NCBI GenBank assembly: GCA_012976225.1
Contig: JAAVVG010000021.1
Coordinates: 62,001-126,000 of the forward strand
DNA length: 64,000 bases
Direction: 5' to 3'
Source: Golubevia sp. BC0850
Lineage: Eukaryota; Basidiomycota; Exobasidiomycetes; Golubeviales; Golubeviaceae
Position numbers and translations under genes: made by a program. Below the pieces are notes generated by a model. It had not been told where the DNA came from, ran no database searches, and worked only from the letters and a program-made list of their open reading frames with translations. Of the stretch, positions 1 to 10,654 are shown piece by piece (within the stretch, counting starts at the first letter, position 1; each line of letters starts with the position of its first letter).

Positions 1-645
1 TTCAGCTTTCAGCTGAGACCAAAGGTCAAGTTTGTGAGTCTTGAGGAAGGTGCGATTTTAGATTCTACCTACAGCCAGCTGAAGCTTTCGTTTTCTTTCT
101 ACCCCCAACTTTCATCCCTCGACCCAAAGCTTGCAACGCTCTCTGGCCTTATACAATGATCGGTACTTCCGCAATGAAGATTGTTTCCAAGAATTCGGAT
201 GCGGAAGAGAAGAGGTGGAGAAGTCCTGAATTTGTTTCAGAAGCTGCTATTCGACTTCTACAGGAAGATTCGAAGTCATTCACGTAAGTTCAAGCGACGA
301 ACCTTATCTACTTCCTGGGTTTGGTAGTATTTCCAACTCCTCGTTTTTAGATGTCACGTTTTGAGATCCAGGATCTGAGATCTGGGATTTTGCGCGAGTC
401 TCTATGTAAAGTTCAATCCCCTAAGCCTAACCGACTCTTCCCCTCCGTTCAACTCCTTTCTTTTAATTTTCAGGGGTAACTTCGTGATCGATGAGCTTTA
501 CCTCAGACAGCATGGATTCACAGATCAAGATATTGCAAAGTTCTCAATGGGAGGCGAACAAGTGAAATTTGAAGAGCTCGCAGAGGACTTGTATATCAGT
601 CAAGAGCTGAGGGATAAGATCAAGAAGTCAAGAGGTGGAAAGTAA
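1..645 (+). CDS. Short-chain dehydrogenase/reductase, HSDL2-like, C-terminal part (5' end outside window)
   Basis: Only the 3' end is present. Exons are <1..33, 130..283 and 474..645, joined by a 96-base and a 190-base intron with GTGAGT and GTAAGT donors. The spliced frame reads SAETKGQVSCNALWPYTM, then FTGNFVIDELYLRQHGF, and ends SRGGK. The NALWP block followed by an FTG-x-F-x-IDE block is characteristic of the hydroxysteroid dehydrogenase-like 2 branch of the SDR superfamily, NAD(P)-dependent oxidoreductases often found in peroxisomes or mitochondria. The catalytic Tyr-x3-Lys and the Rossmann glycine motif would lie upstream of the window. No SCP2 domain follows the SDR part, and the tail has no C-terminal SKL. 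The family call is good; the substrate is unknown. The first 5 bases could be either exon or the end of an acceptor. Confidence 0.8.
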
Positions 646-1306
646 CTTCAAAGGCTTGAGACCCAATTTTGCAAGCAACTGTGTACACTTATGTCGGAAT
701 GGATGTGTTATGTATTCCGGAATTACCATTGCCTGAACGTCCGAGCTCTATTCGACTCTGTTTCCAATCAAGAAAGTGGACGTTTCTTGTATTTCCCCAG
801 AGGAAGAAAAGTTGGTTGAAGAGAGAACAGACGCATGCATTTTGAACGTGAGCAAGGGAGACATGCAGTTCAGACTCCGCAACTTCCGTTCACCTTCCGT
901 TGCCCCCTCGATCAGGGCACACCTTTAGATACAGATTTGCCTCAAATTAAATCTCAATTCAAGATCATGAGCTTTAAATAAAGTTGAAGTCGCGTCGCAG
1001 CAAGGGAGGAGGCGAGGAGCCACAGTGACCACACGTCATGGAAAGGACAATTGAAGTCCAGCCGCCATCCCGTTTTCCAGGAAATGTTGAATGAGCTTTC
1101 GTCACTTTTGCCTTGCTTGCCAATCGACTCCAAAAGAGCTCAAGTCAGCTGAGTTCCATGAAGATAACAATTCGAATACGGGGAGAAACGTTTCGAAGTG
1201 ACCCGAAAAGCTTTAAAGACAAGGGTTGCTCTCTCCCTCTTTTTTTCCCCCTCACCTCTCATCAAGTTGAACTATATCAAGTCACTCAAATACTACATCA
1301 CTCATC
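646..1306. other. Intergenic region upstream of the aspartic protease
   Basis: No gene is evident. The last ~100 bases before the protease start are pyrimidine-rich, as is common for fungal 5' leaders. The remainder should hold the SDR 3' UTR and the protease promoter. I saw no clear TATA box or repeat. Confidence 0.6.
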
Positions 1307-2867
1307 ATGAAACTCTCTCCTGGCTTGACATTGGCAAGTCTCATCATACTCTGTACGGCCGCTCCTATCCCAGACACCTCTCCCGTCACTTCAATCGAAT
1401 ACGAGATCCGCTCGCAAAGTCAGAAAAGAGACGTGGCTGACTTGGATACTGAGCTCTCTAAAGACATCGCAAGATACGAAACCTCGTTGACAAACTTTAA
1501 GGCCAACGTCGGAAAACCATCCAAGATCGCCAAAGCTCGGAAATCCAAGACTCGCAAGACCAAGAGAAAGACGACGATAACAATGACTGAGGTCTCTAAT
1601 GGTCTTTTCTGGACTGGTCCGGTTGCTGCAGGTTCATCTTCAACTCCTCTGCAAATGAACTTCGACACTGGCAGTGCTGATACTTTGTGAGTCTCAGCTA
1701 CCCGAGTCCTGTTGACACACTTTCCCTTCGCGGGACCATCAGCTAACCTGTTCTTCTTCTTACCTCCACTTTCTTCTCCTTAGTGTAAACCCTGGCAAGT
1801 TCCAGAGCAGCAAGCAGACGACGGGACCTTTCAAAGTTGCATAGTGAGTGCGAAGTCCTCCTCGCTGGTCTATCCTGCATCCACAAGATTTGCAGAACTG
1901 ACCCACCTTCTCTCTCTTCCTATCTTCCTATCTCCTCTTGATTCTCTTTTGGCTTTTAGCATGGATGGTAGCTGGTGAGTGGCGAGAGGGATCTTGAATT
2001 CTTCTCCTATCTAACAATTCAGTCCTAGGCCGCATCATCTCTGACCTCTCTCTCTCCCGATTTCTAACTTCCAGGACCACTGGAGACATCTATATGGAAG
2101 ACCTCACTATCGGTACTCTCAGAGTCAAAAATCAGGCAATTGGATCAGCCACGTCGAATAGCTTCTGGGGAATGGACGGAATATCAGGAGTGGGCTATCG
2201 AGCTGTTTCTGCATTCAATGCGTTGCCCTGGACGGATTCTATGAAGGCTCAAGGAGTCATCAAAAAGAATGTAATCGCATTCGGTCTCTCCAGCACCAGA
2301 GCTAGACTGGATATCGGAGGTTACTCTTCAGCGTACGCCGGAAAGATCAAATACGCTCCCGTTGACACCTCCTCCGGATTTTTCCAGATTCCAGGAGCTA
2401 TCAACGGAATGCCTGTCTCAGCAATCATCGACACAGGTACCACTCTTGTCATTACCTCCCCAGATCAAGCCATCAGTCTCTGCAAGAACGCTGGAGGAAC
2501 CCCAATCGACAACTACAACGGAGATAAACTTTGTCAATACGATCCTAAAAGCCCTCTCAAGATGAAGTTCACTTTCGGAGGAACTACTTATACAATGTCA
2601 GCAGATAGTCTGCACTATGCCGACTTTAATGGAAAAGCTATCGCTTCAATCATTGGAGCTGACATTGGAGTTAGTTCTGTCATTGTGGGCGACGCTTTGT
2701 GAGTATCTCTTTGCTTTCTCTTCGATTTTTTTGCTTCAAGCTCTGAGCTTGAACTTCGAATTGACTCTGATCTTCCTCTTTTCCACTTCCTCAGTCTCCG
2801 AAATGTCTACACTGTCTTCGACAAGGACGCTTCAAGAGTTGGTTTCGCCAAACGCAGCATCGCCTAA
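1307..2867 (+). CDS. Secreted pepsin-type aspartic protease (peptidase family A1)
   Basis: Exons 1307..1686, 1784..1843, 1960..1974, 2075..2698 and 2795..2867 give 383 residues. The protein starts with a hydrophobic signal peptide ending near CTAAP. A basic propeptide region (about residues 70-92, many Lys/Arg) follows, then the two lobes of a pepsin fold. Both catalytic aspartates are visible: D120 in FDTGSADTF and D271 in IIDTGTT. The usual flap region follows the tiny third exon (YMDGSW then TTGDIYMED). The C-terminus RNVYTVFDKDASRVGFAK is the classic A1 ending. The product is expected to be secreted or vacuolar and to cleave proteins at acidic pH. The third exon is only 15 bases long but is needed to keep the frame and the DGSW motif. 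No GPI signal is seen. The start is the only ATG that supplies a signal peptide. Confidence 0.9.
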
Positions 2868-4220
2868 GACATCTCTCTTCTTTCTCGGCTTCCCCTTTGT
2901 TCATATCACCTCTCTCCCATTTTTACATTCATCTACCTATGTAATTACCCTCATCTCGCTCTTGTACTCTTCCATCAATCTGCTCCTGTCTTCCCCCATT
3001 CACTTTTCCCTCTTAGATACCACTGCCTGCTCGAAGCTGTTGCAATTTCAATTTTTCAATTTTCCTCCTTTCCTTTGAGTCTGTCTGGAAACTTGAGATT
3101 CAGGGATGAAGAGCGATTCCAGAGTACAGTTGAGAAGAACACACCTGGGGGGATGGGTGCTGGTCTTCCTAAATCTCTCGAGATGCTTCCTTTGGCATAC
3201 CGTCTTTTTGCCGATCCTAGAAAAGCTCAGCTTTTTCTCGGTGAAGAGATGTATCTAGCTGAAGTGATTAGAACCAGAGATCTACCTCTTTTGACCCAAG
3301 CCGTCGTACATACCTTCAAGACCAATCTTATGGAACAACACAGAGAATGATCTTGATTCTTCCCGGAGGAAGCGGAAATGGAAAGAGAGAAGAGAAGCTC
3401 TGAAGAGAGAAGGGATCTTCAAGAGTCGATTGGTGAAGTTGACGGAACTCCAGCCTGGAAAACTGGGTTAGTTGCGAGTTGCGAGTCAAAGCTCTTGTGC
3501 TCTCATGTTTTCACAGCGATTAAATTGAAAAGTATATTTTCTTCGCTTTTTCTTCCCAGTCGAAGACCCTTGCAAGAAATGTGTCTCTCACAGTGCTTGG
3601 CTCTTCCCCTTCCACCCCTGAAATTGGCAGGTTTGGTCTTTCATGATGCGGTAACTGCCACCACTTTTGGAGATCTCTGATTCTATATCGAATAGAATTT
3701 GTAGTTCAGAATCAGATGGGTTATGTTCACTGAATCCGTTCAAATGAAAGACGACATGAAGAGCATTTCAAGGATGATATCTGCAGCTTCTGCGTCTGAA
3801 ATTTTGGAGTCGTTTCGACAAAAGATCTGCTTCTCTAAACCATGCCATAGAACTTCAGGGTGAGAACAATCAAAGACGGCTCTTGAGTGTCAGTTCGAAA
3901 TCTTGCCTCGCATCACGAGCCAAATTCTATCCAATTCACCTCGAGCGTGAAGTGGACTGCATGGACCACTAGTAGGCAGAAAGAGCTTTGACTGAGTGCC
4001 CATTCGTTTTCATCTGGGGTGACATTGCAACTTTGACTTTCGAGACAGCGGGAGGACGAGGACTCTCATTATCATCTCTCTTCTCCAAGTCCCACCGCCC
4101 GTCTCACATCTTTGGCTCATCTCCTCAAGTCTATCTTTCAATTGATAAGATAGCGTCAAATCAAGAGCAAGCCCTCTATTCACTTGGCATCATCAACTCG
4201 GAGAGGATAAGGAGGATGAG
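2868..4220. other. Gene-poor interval with a doubtful open stretch
   Basis: This 1.35 kb gap separates the protease from VPS8. A 92-codon open stretch on the + strand (about 3075..3350) has no ATG at its 5' end; its first in-frame ATG is near 3153. It encodes an amphipathic segment containing LPKSLEMLPLAYRLFADP. A further open run lies in another frame at 3354..3470 and stops near a GTTAGT donor-like site. I cannot join these into a convincing gene and recognise no family, so I leave the stretch uncalled. The final ~200 bases are the probable VPS8 promoter and leader. Confidence 0.4.
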
Positions 4221-7200
4221 ATGTCGTCCAAGCCTTCCAATTCCACTTCTTCCGCCTCAAAGAAACCAGTTCAGAACAGAATCTCGATAGGAGACATCTT
4301 CGACGAGGAAACGATTGGTTCGAATGGAGTAGGTGGGCTTCAAGACGATAACGATTATGAGAAAACGCTTAGAGAATTCATGGAGGATGATCAAGGTGAT
4401 TGGGAAGGCAAGGTGGAAGGTTCAGATCAGCAGCAAGACGTTCGACCTTTCGCAATCGATAGCAATCAAGCACAAGATGAAGAAGAAGATGAAGGATTCG
4501 TATACGCTGGTAACAGCTCAATGACTTCAACGAACGGCAAGACAGAGGATCAGAAAGGACCACGAGGAGAAGATGAAGAGGAGGGTGAGGAAGAGTTCTT
4601 CTATGGTGGAATAGATCGAAGGAAGGCGATATTGGAAGATGATGAGAAGGATCTAGGATTGAATTCAGGAGATTACAGTCTGGATTTGAAGGACGTTATG
4701 GGAAGTGATGAGGAATCGAATCCAGATTCTCAACTAGAAGTAGAGCAGCAAGAGGAGCTCTCCAATTCTTCCAACTCCATCAATCCAGATGATTCAGATG
4801 TTACAGATTCTGTACTTCCAGAGAATGGAAAGGGAAAGGAGAGACAAGATCATCAAGCTCGTCCATCTCTACCTACCTCCTACTCCACCGCCTCAAGCTT
4901 GAACTCAGCTCTCAACCTTCCACGTCGACCTCTCGAATACCCTACCATTTCAAGGCTGAGAGCAAGTGCTTTCACTCCTAATTCAACTTCAAATCGACGT
5001 TCGACTTCTTGCGGATCAGGCTCAATCCGCTCAACTTCTGGTATCAGCCTTTCTTCCAACAATGCTGTCGCTGGACCTAGCCACAGCAACGAAGCCACTC
5101 CTCCCAACGGTACAGTTACACCATCAATCAGATCCAGAAGTAGCTCGGTGTCGACTACAACAACTATCTCCAAGAGGAAGAGGAGCTTCCCATATGGTCA
5201 TGAGCAACTCTCTTCGCTATCCTCTCTCAATCGAGATGGCCAGCCCTCCTCTATAGACGGAACAGATCAATCAAGCATCGCGAGCCGACCTCTACTAGCT
5301 GGGGCTCCGAATCAAGTTCAAGAAAGGAATTCCGGGATGCATTCAACTTCTTCCTCGACCTCTGATCCTCCGATAGAAAGAGAACTCTGTCGATACTCTT
5401 CTCTTCGAAAGGTTTCAAACATTCTGTATCCCTCTGATCCAAGAACTACTTCTCTGGAGACGATAGAGGAAGATCGAGTAGGATTGAATGGGAAAGGAAA
5501 GGGAAAGCAAGATGGACGGGATGGGACCTCTAAACATGGAAAGCCAACTGTCATGAGCGTGGCTGGAGGCATGATAGCTATAGGAACTCAAATCGGCTGG
5601 GCAATGGTATTTGATTATCGGTCCCAGGAACTGAAGTGTATCTGTGGAACTCAAACTATTGGTGAGCTTGCCACATCTGCTATTGAACCTCAAAGATCTC
5701 GTCCCAGCTGACCGAGACTCGCCTTCTTCTCCTTCTCCTGCCAGCTTCGGAAGGCGGTGCTGTAACTGCTTTATCAATCTCTGCAGATCACACTTTCCTA
5801 GGAGTCGGTCACGCTACCGGTCATGTGGCTCTCTACGACCTCTCTCGACCTTCCGTCCCAAATCGACACGTCCCACCTCACCCAACGTCAGCAGTAGCGA
5901 CCGGACGAAGGGAAGGTCACTTAGTCAATTCCAAGATCCTCCACATCGGCTTCGTTGGAACGAGGCACACTGCCATCGTTACTGCCGACGAGAATGGACT
6001 CAGCTTCTGTCACACTCTGGGTAAAATCCTGGGAGTCAGCAGTAACGACACTCTTCGGATCTTTGGGAAGTACAGGCTAGACGACACGTCTGCAAGCGGA
6101 AAAGAGAACAAGGTTATTCTGGGAATGTCTCCTCTTCCACTGGGTCCGACGCCGCATCTTTCTGATCAGAACAACTTCGTCGCTATTCTGGCGAAAGAGA
6201 AGCTGTTGGTGGTGGGGTTGAAACCTCAACCCCGCACTTGGTACAAAAAGATTGTCAAACGAAGTCAACTCAAAGCTACTCGAATTGCTGAAAACGAAAC
6301 CTCAACTCCACCTTCTGTCAACGGCATCTCCTCCAGCTCAAGCACAATGTCAGTGGCGGGAGCCTTGGCCTGGTATCCTGCCTCTCATTCCGATTCATCG
6401 ACTTCTAGGAGCTCAACAACCAACCCTGATGGCTCGATCGATCCATTTCTGGCGTTCTCCCTTGGAAGCTCGCTGATGTTCCTCAAATTCTCAATCAAAA
6501 GGATCGAGCTTCCTTCCTCTCCTTCGAATTCTTCAAATCCTTCTACCAGAGAGGAGGTCGAAATAGTAGAAGATTCAAACGACTACTCCTTCGAATTCCC
6601 CATTCGAGCTCTACAGTGGCTAGATCACGAGCTGCTTTTGGTTCTCACGTCTCACTCTCTGGAGCTGTTTGACCTGCGGAAGAGAAAGTGCCTGGAAAGA
6701 CAGGGCTTATCTCCTTATCTGGAAACGATTCTTAGTCATCACTGGTTCGACAAGAAAGGTGAGAAGCATCCTTCGGAGCAGCCGGCGGAGCCACCAGATT
6801 CGGGAATGGCTGCGGCTGGAAGCATGAGAATTCATAAAGGCAAAGCCTTCTTCTTGGTGAGTCTAATCTTTGTCATATGGCAGGCTCGTTTTACTGTCGC
6901 TGATGCTGAACTCGGTTTCACCCCTTCTTTTGCAGACCTCAAACGAGATCGTCGTCGGAGCCGTCCTCTCATGGGCTGACCGAATCCTTCAGTTCGTCTC
7001 CAAAGGCGACTTCCTCTCCGCCATCGCGCTCGCAACATCTTACTACGAGGGTCAGGCTCTAGGATCCATGGTTGGCCTACCGGAAGATCGAGATGCTCAA
7101 CGAGAGATAGTCGGGGCGAAATTGAGAGAACTCATGACAGCTTCAGCTCAATACGCTTTCTCTGAAGACCGGTTGAGAGATGGCACTCACGTCACGCCAG

Positions 7201-10200
7201 ATGGGAGAGGAGTCGATCGGACTTCGCTATTTGAAGGATTAGCTAGAGTCTGCGCAGAAGCGTGCATAGCTCTGGGCGACCTGATGATTCTCTTCGAAGA
7301 GCTTTTCGATCGCTACGAGGAGAATGGAATCGAAGGAATCTTCGTGGAGCAGATGGAGGAGTTCATCGTCTCTGGAAGGATCCATACCCTCCCAACTCCA
7401 ATTGTTCAAAGACTTCTGAGCTACAGAGTCGCTCATGAAGAATATGACTTGGCAGAGAGGATCATCTGGCACGTGGATCCGATGTGCCTCGATCTCGACC
7501 AAGCTCTTTCAATCTGCTTGAATCACCGACTCTATGCAGCGTTGATCTACGTCTACAACCGAGCAATAGGGGACTACGTGGCTCCTCTGGTGGATCTTAT
7601 GGAGCTTCTGAAACGAGTTCTGGCTAGGCGAGCCTCCAATCAACCTGGCAGTCAGGATTCGCAGGACGAGCTCGAAGGAGAAGAAGCGGACGTCTATACG
7701 ATCTTCTCGTACCTCTCTGTCGTTCTAGCTGGTTTCTCTTATCCTTCTCAGCTGGCGCTCTCCGAAGAGGATGGGATCAAGGCCAAGTCCTCTCTCTACT
7801 CTTTCCTCTTCTCTGGCCGCTGCGTCGTCTGGCCGGAGGGCTCTGGCGGGAAGCTCGTTCTTTCAGTTCACGAAACTCTCACAGAGCCCACCCACCCTTA
7901 CCTACGACTTCTGCTACGATTCGATTCGGAAGCTCTTCTGGATGCTTTGGACGTTGCCTTCGAAGATCCCTTCCTCGACGATGATGTTCCCGGAAAGAGA
8001 ATCACCAGGCAAACCATCATCAACATCCTTCTAGAAGTCACAGCTCAAGACCAAGACCCAAACATCGATTCTCAATCTTTGGTTCGAGGGGACGATGCCA
8101 CCTTCTCACACATCTTTGTGGCTCGCAATGCTCCCAAATATCCTCAGTTTATCAAACTCTCCAAGACTCAAGTTCAACGTCTTCTCGTCTCTCTCGCTCA
8201 AGATGAGAACGAGTCTACAAGAGAGGACAGACAACTTGCGTGCGAATGCTTGCTGTCGACCTACCCTCCTGACCACACCGACGAGCTGTTGGAGATGTTC
8301 GAACGAGCACAATTCTACAGGATTCTCCAGTCAGCCTATCGAGCAGCCAGGAAATGGTCGAAGCTGGTCTCCATGTTCCTCGACGATCCAGATGCTGGAG
8401 GTGAGATCTTGACCCAGCTCGCAGAGATTTTGTCTAAAGCTTCGAAAGAGCGTCGATCAGAGACAGACTCCCAGACGGGCGAGAAGAAGACAAAGACTGG
8501 AGCGGACGATCTTCTTCCACTTCTGTTTGCTTCATTCTCTCATCTGATCAGCCTGGATGTCGGACAAACAGCCGCTCTCATCGACAAGTTCTTCTCTGGA
8601 AAGCACACCCAAGCGCTGGAACATCTCGAAAGCTCGCCGCATCAGCAGCTAGTCTATCTAAAATGCTTCCTAGGCAATGGTTTCGAAGACGAGGCTGAAG
8701 GATATGGCTCTTCGAACTCTCTCGCTTTCACTGGAAAGCCGCTCATAGCCAGCCACCTGCCTGCAGCTCTTAGGAACCAATACGTCCTTCTTCTATGCCG
8801 ATTCGAACCTACTTCGGTAGTCAAAAATCTGGAAGCCAGAGAGACCGGATTCTTCGATCTAGAGCTAGTAGCGGAGACTTGCGAGACAGAGGGAGCCTAC
8901 GACGCTGTCCTTTGGGCTCTGGATCAGCAAGGAAAGCTAGTCCAAGTCTTTGCTGCCTTGGACAGAACAATGTCTGCGTGCGCTTTGGAGCTTCTGGGGA
9001 TCCCAAGGGAAGGAGCAGTGGCTCTGGACGAGGAGACCAGAGAAGAGTCCGACGCCCTCGCCCTTCAACGTCTACGCTCGCTGACCGAGATGGCAGTCAA
9101 GATCTCAACTCACGGATCAAAAGGAAGCTTCGAGAAAAGGAAAGGTGGATTGGAGACCAGTGAAATGTGGTACAGACTGCTGAGAAGTCTCATCAACTTG
9201 GTTCAAGGAGTGGCTTCTTCCTCTCCAGAATTCGTTCTTCATGGCGTCGAAGGATCTGCTCCAACGGCTCTGAGCTCATGCAGAGAACTAGTTCAAGACA
9301 CGCTCTCAACTCTGGTTTCTTCCACTTCAGCCGAAAGTGTCTCTTATCCGCTTCTCTTCAAGCGACTCATCGGCGACGGAGACGAGGAAATGAACAGAGC
9401 TTCCGCGCCGTCTTCTGGTAACGACGCGCAAAAAGCCAAAGCTCAACTTCATTACGCAGAGATTAGAGCAGTGCTAGAAGGAATGCTGGGAGCTTATCGA
9501 CTCAGAACCGAGTTGCTTCAGATCACTAATCGGTTATTCGACAGAGATCTCTTCACGGAGATGGCTGCCCTGACTCGGAGAAGAAAACGAGGCTGGAGAC
9601 CTGTTTCTGGTCGAGCCGCATGCTCTGGTTGCTCTTTGGTAGTCATTGGTCCTGACTGTCATTCAAATGCAACAAGTCATCCCAAATCTCAAGAGCAAGA
9701 TGAGAACGAAGATGACACTGACACTGACAAGAGATCTTTGGCTAGGAGGCGCAGAAGATCGAATCGAAGCGGTACCGACACTTCTATCAGTAGCATCGCA
9801 GAAGACGCTGCTGCTAGACTCGCTTCAGCTCCAAGGTATCCGAGTCCCTATCACTCGCCTCTGCCATCTCCAAGACCGGACAAGGGAAAGGGAAAGAGTA
9901 GGGAGTACAGCTCCTTCAGTCAAGCCGCAGAGGGTGCGATCGTCCCACTCGATTTCTTCACCAGCACTCCACCCACTCCAAGAAGCTCTCAATTTGGTCT
10001 TGGGACTGGACCCGACGGCGGCGAAATATCTCCTTCCTCTCCTAGGAGAGGTTCGACACCAGAAATGAGGAAGTCTCGAGCCAACAGTCTGGTGGCCGAC
10101 ACAATTCGAAGAGCAAGTGTCAGTGGGAACTCTTTGCCACCCTCCAACAGTTCGGATTCGCTCTTCTCAATTTCTCAAGAGTTCTCCAGGGAAGTAGAGG

Positions 10201-10367
10201 AAGCAGACGAAAATGAAGTAGATCAGCCAGATGCTATTCTCATTTTCGGCAACGGAACCGTGTGGCACAAGAGCTGTTTGGAGGAGAGTAAGAGAGAGGA
10301 GGAACAGAGGCGGAAAGAAGTTGAACAGGAGAAAGAGAGGGAAGAGTCGAAGGCCAAAAGAAAGTGA
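4221..10367 (+). CDS. VPS8: VPS8, CORVET complex subunit of endosomal/vacuolar tethering
   Basis: Exons 4221..5661, 5745..6856 and 6936..10367 give 1994 residues. The first ~400 residues are acidic and Ser-rich, probably disordered. A beta-propeller follows, including GVGHATGHVALYDL, the KILHIGFVGTRHTAIVTADE block that marks Vps8 proteins, and a split LVNSK/GKYR region. After it comes a long alpha-helical stretch (about residues 850-1750, for example ILQFVSKGDFLSAIALATSY) typical of the VPS8 and clathrin-repeat-like region. The C-terminus has a RING-like element in two halves: CSGCSLVVIGPDC, then about 190 low-complexity residues, then FGNGTVWHKSCLEE. Vps8 binds Rab5-type GTPases (Vps21) and works with Vps3, 11, 16, 18 and 33 in early endosome fusion. 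Family assignment is strong. The acidic N-terminal extension and the interrupted RING are the unusual parts. Confidence 0.93.
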
Positions 10368-10654
10368 AACCTCTGGTGAAGGAATTTCTCCCTGCTTAAA
10401 ATGCTCCTCAGTTGTACGATACCATCCATGTTTAATGTATTTGCGCTTGTCAAACCAAAATAAAACAGAGCGATGCTTGATTGAAGATTGTTACGTACAT
10501 GTGGGGGTCTGAAACGGATATTTGCTGATGAGGGAGAGGACAAGAGTCGCGAGAGATCCAAATGTCATGAGTGGCAGTATGGAAAGGGGAGAAGAACAGA
10601 AAAGAAGTACAATGTGATAGAAGAGGGGCTAGAGAATGAGTAAGTAAAACTGAT

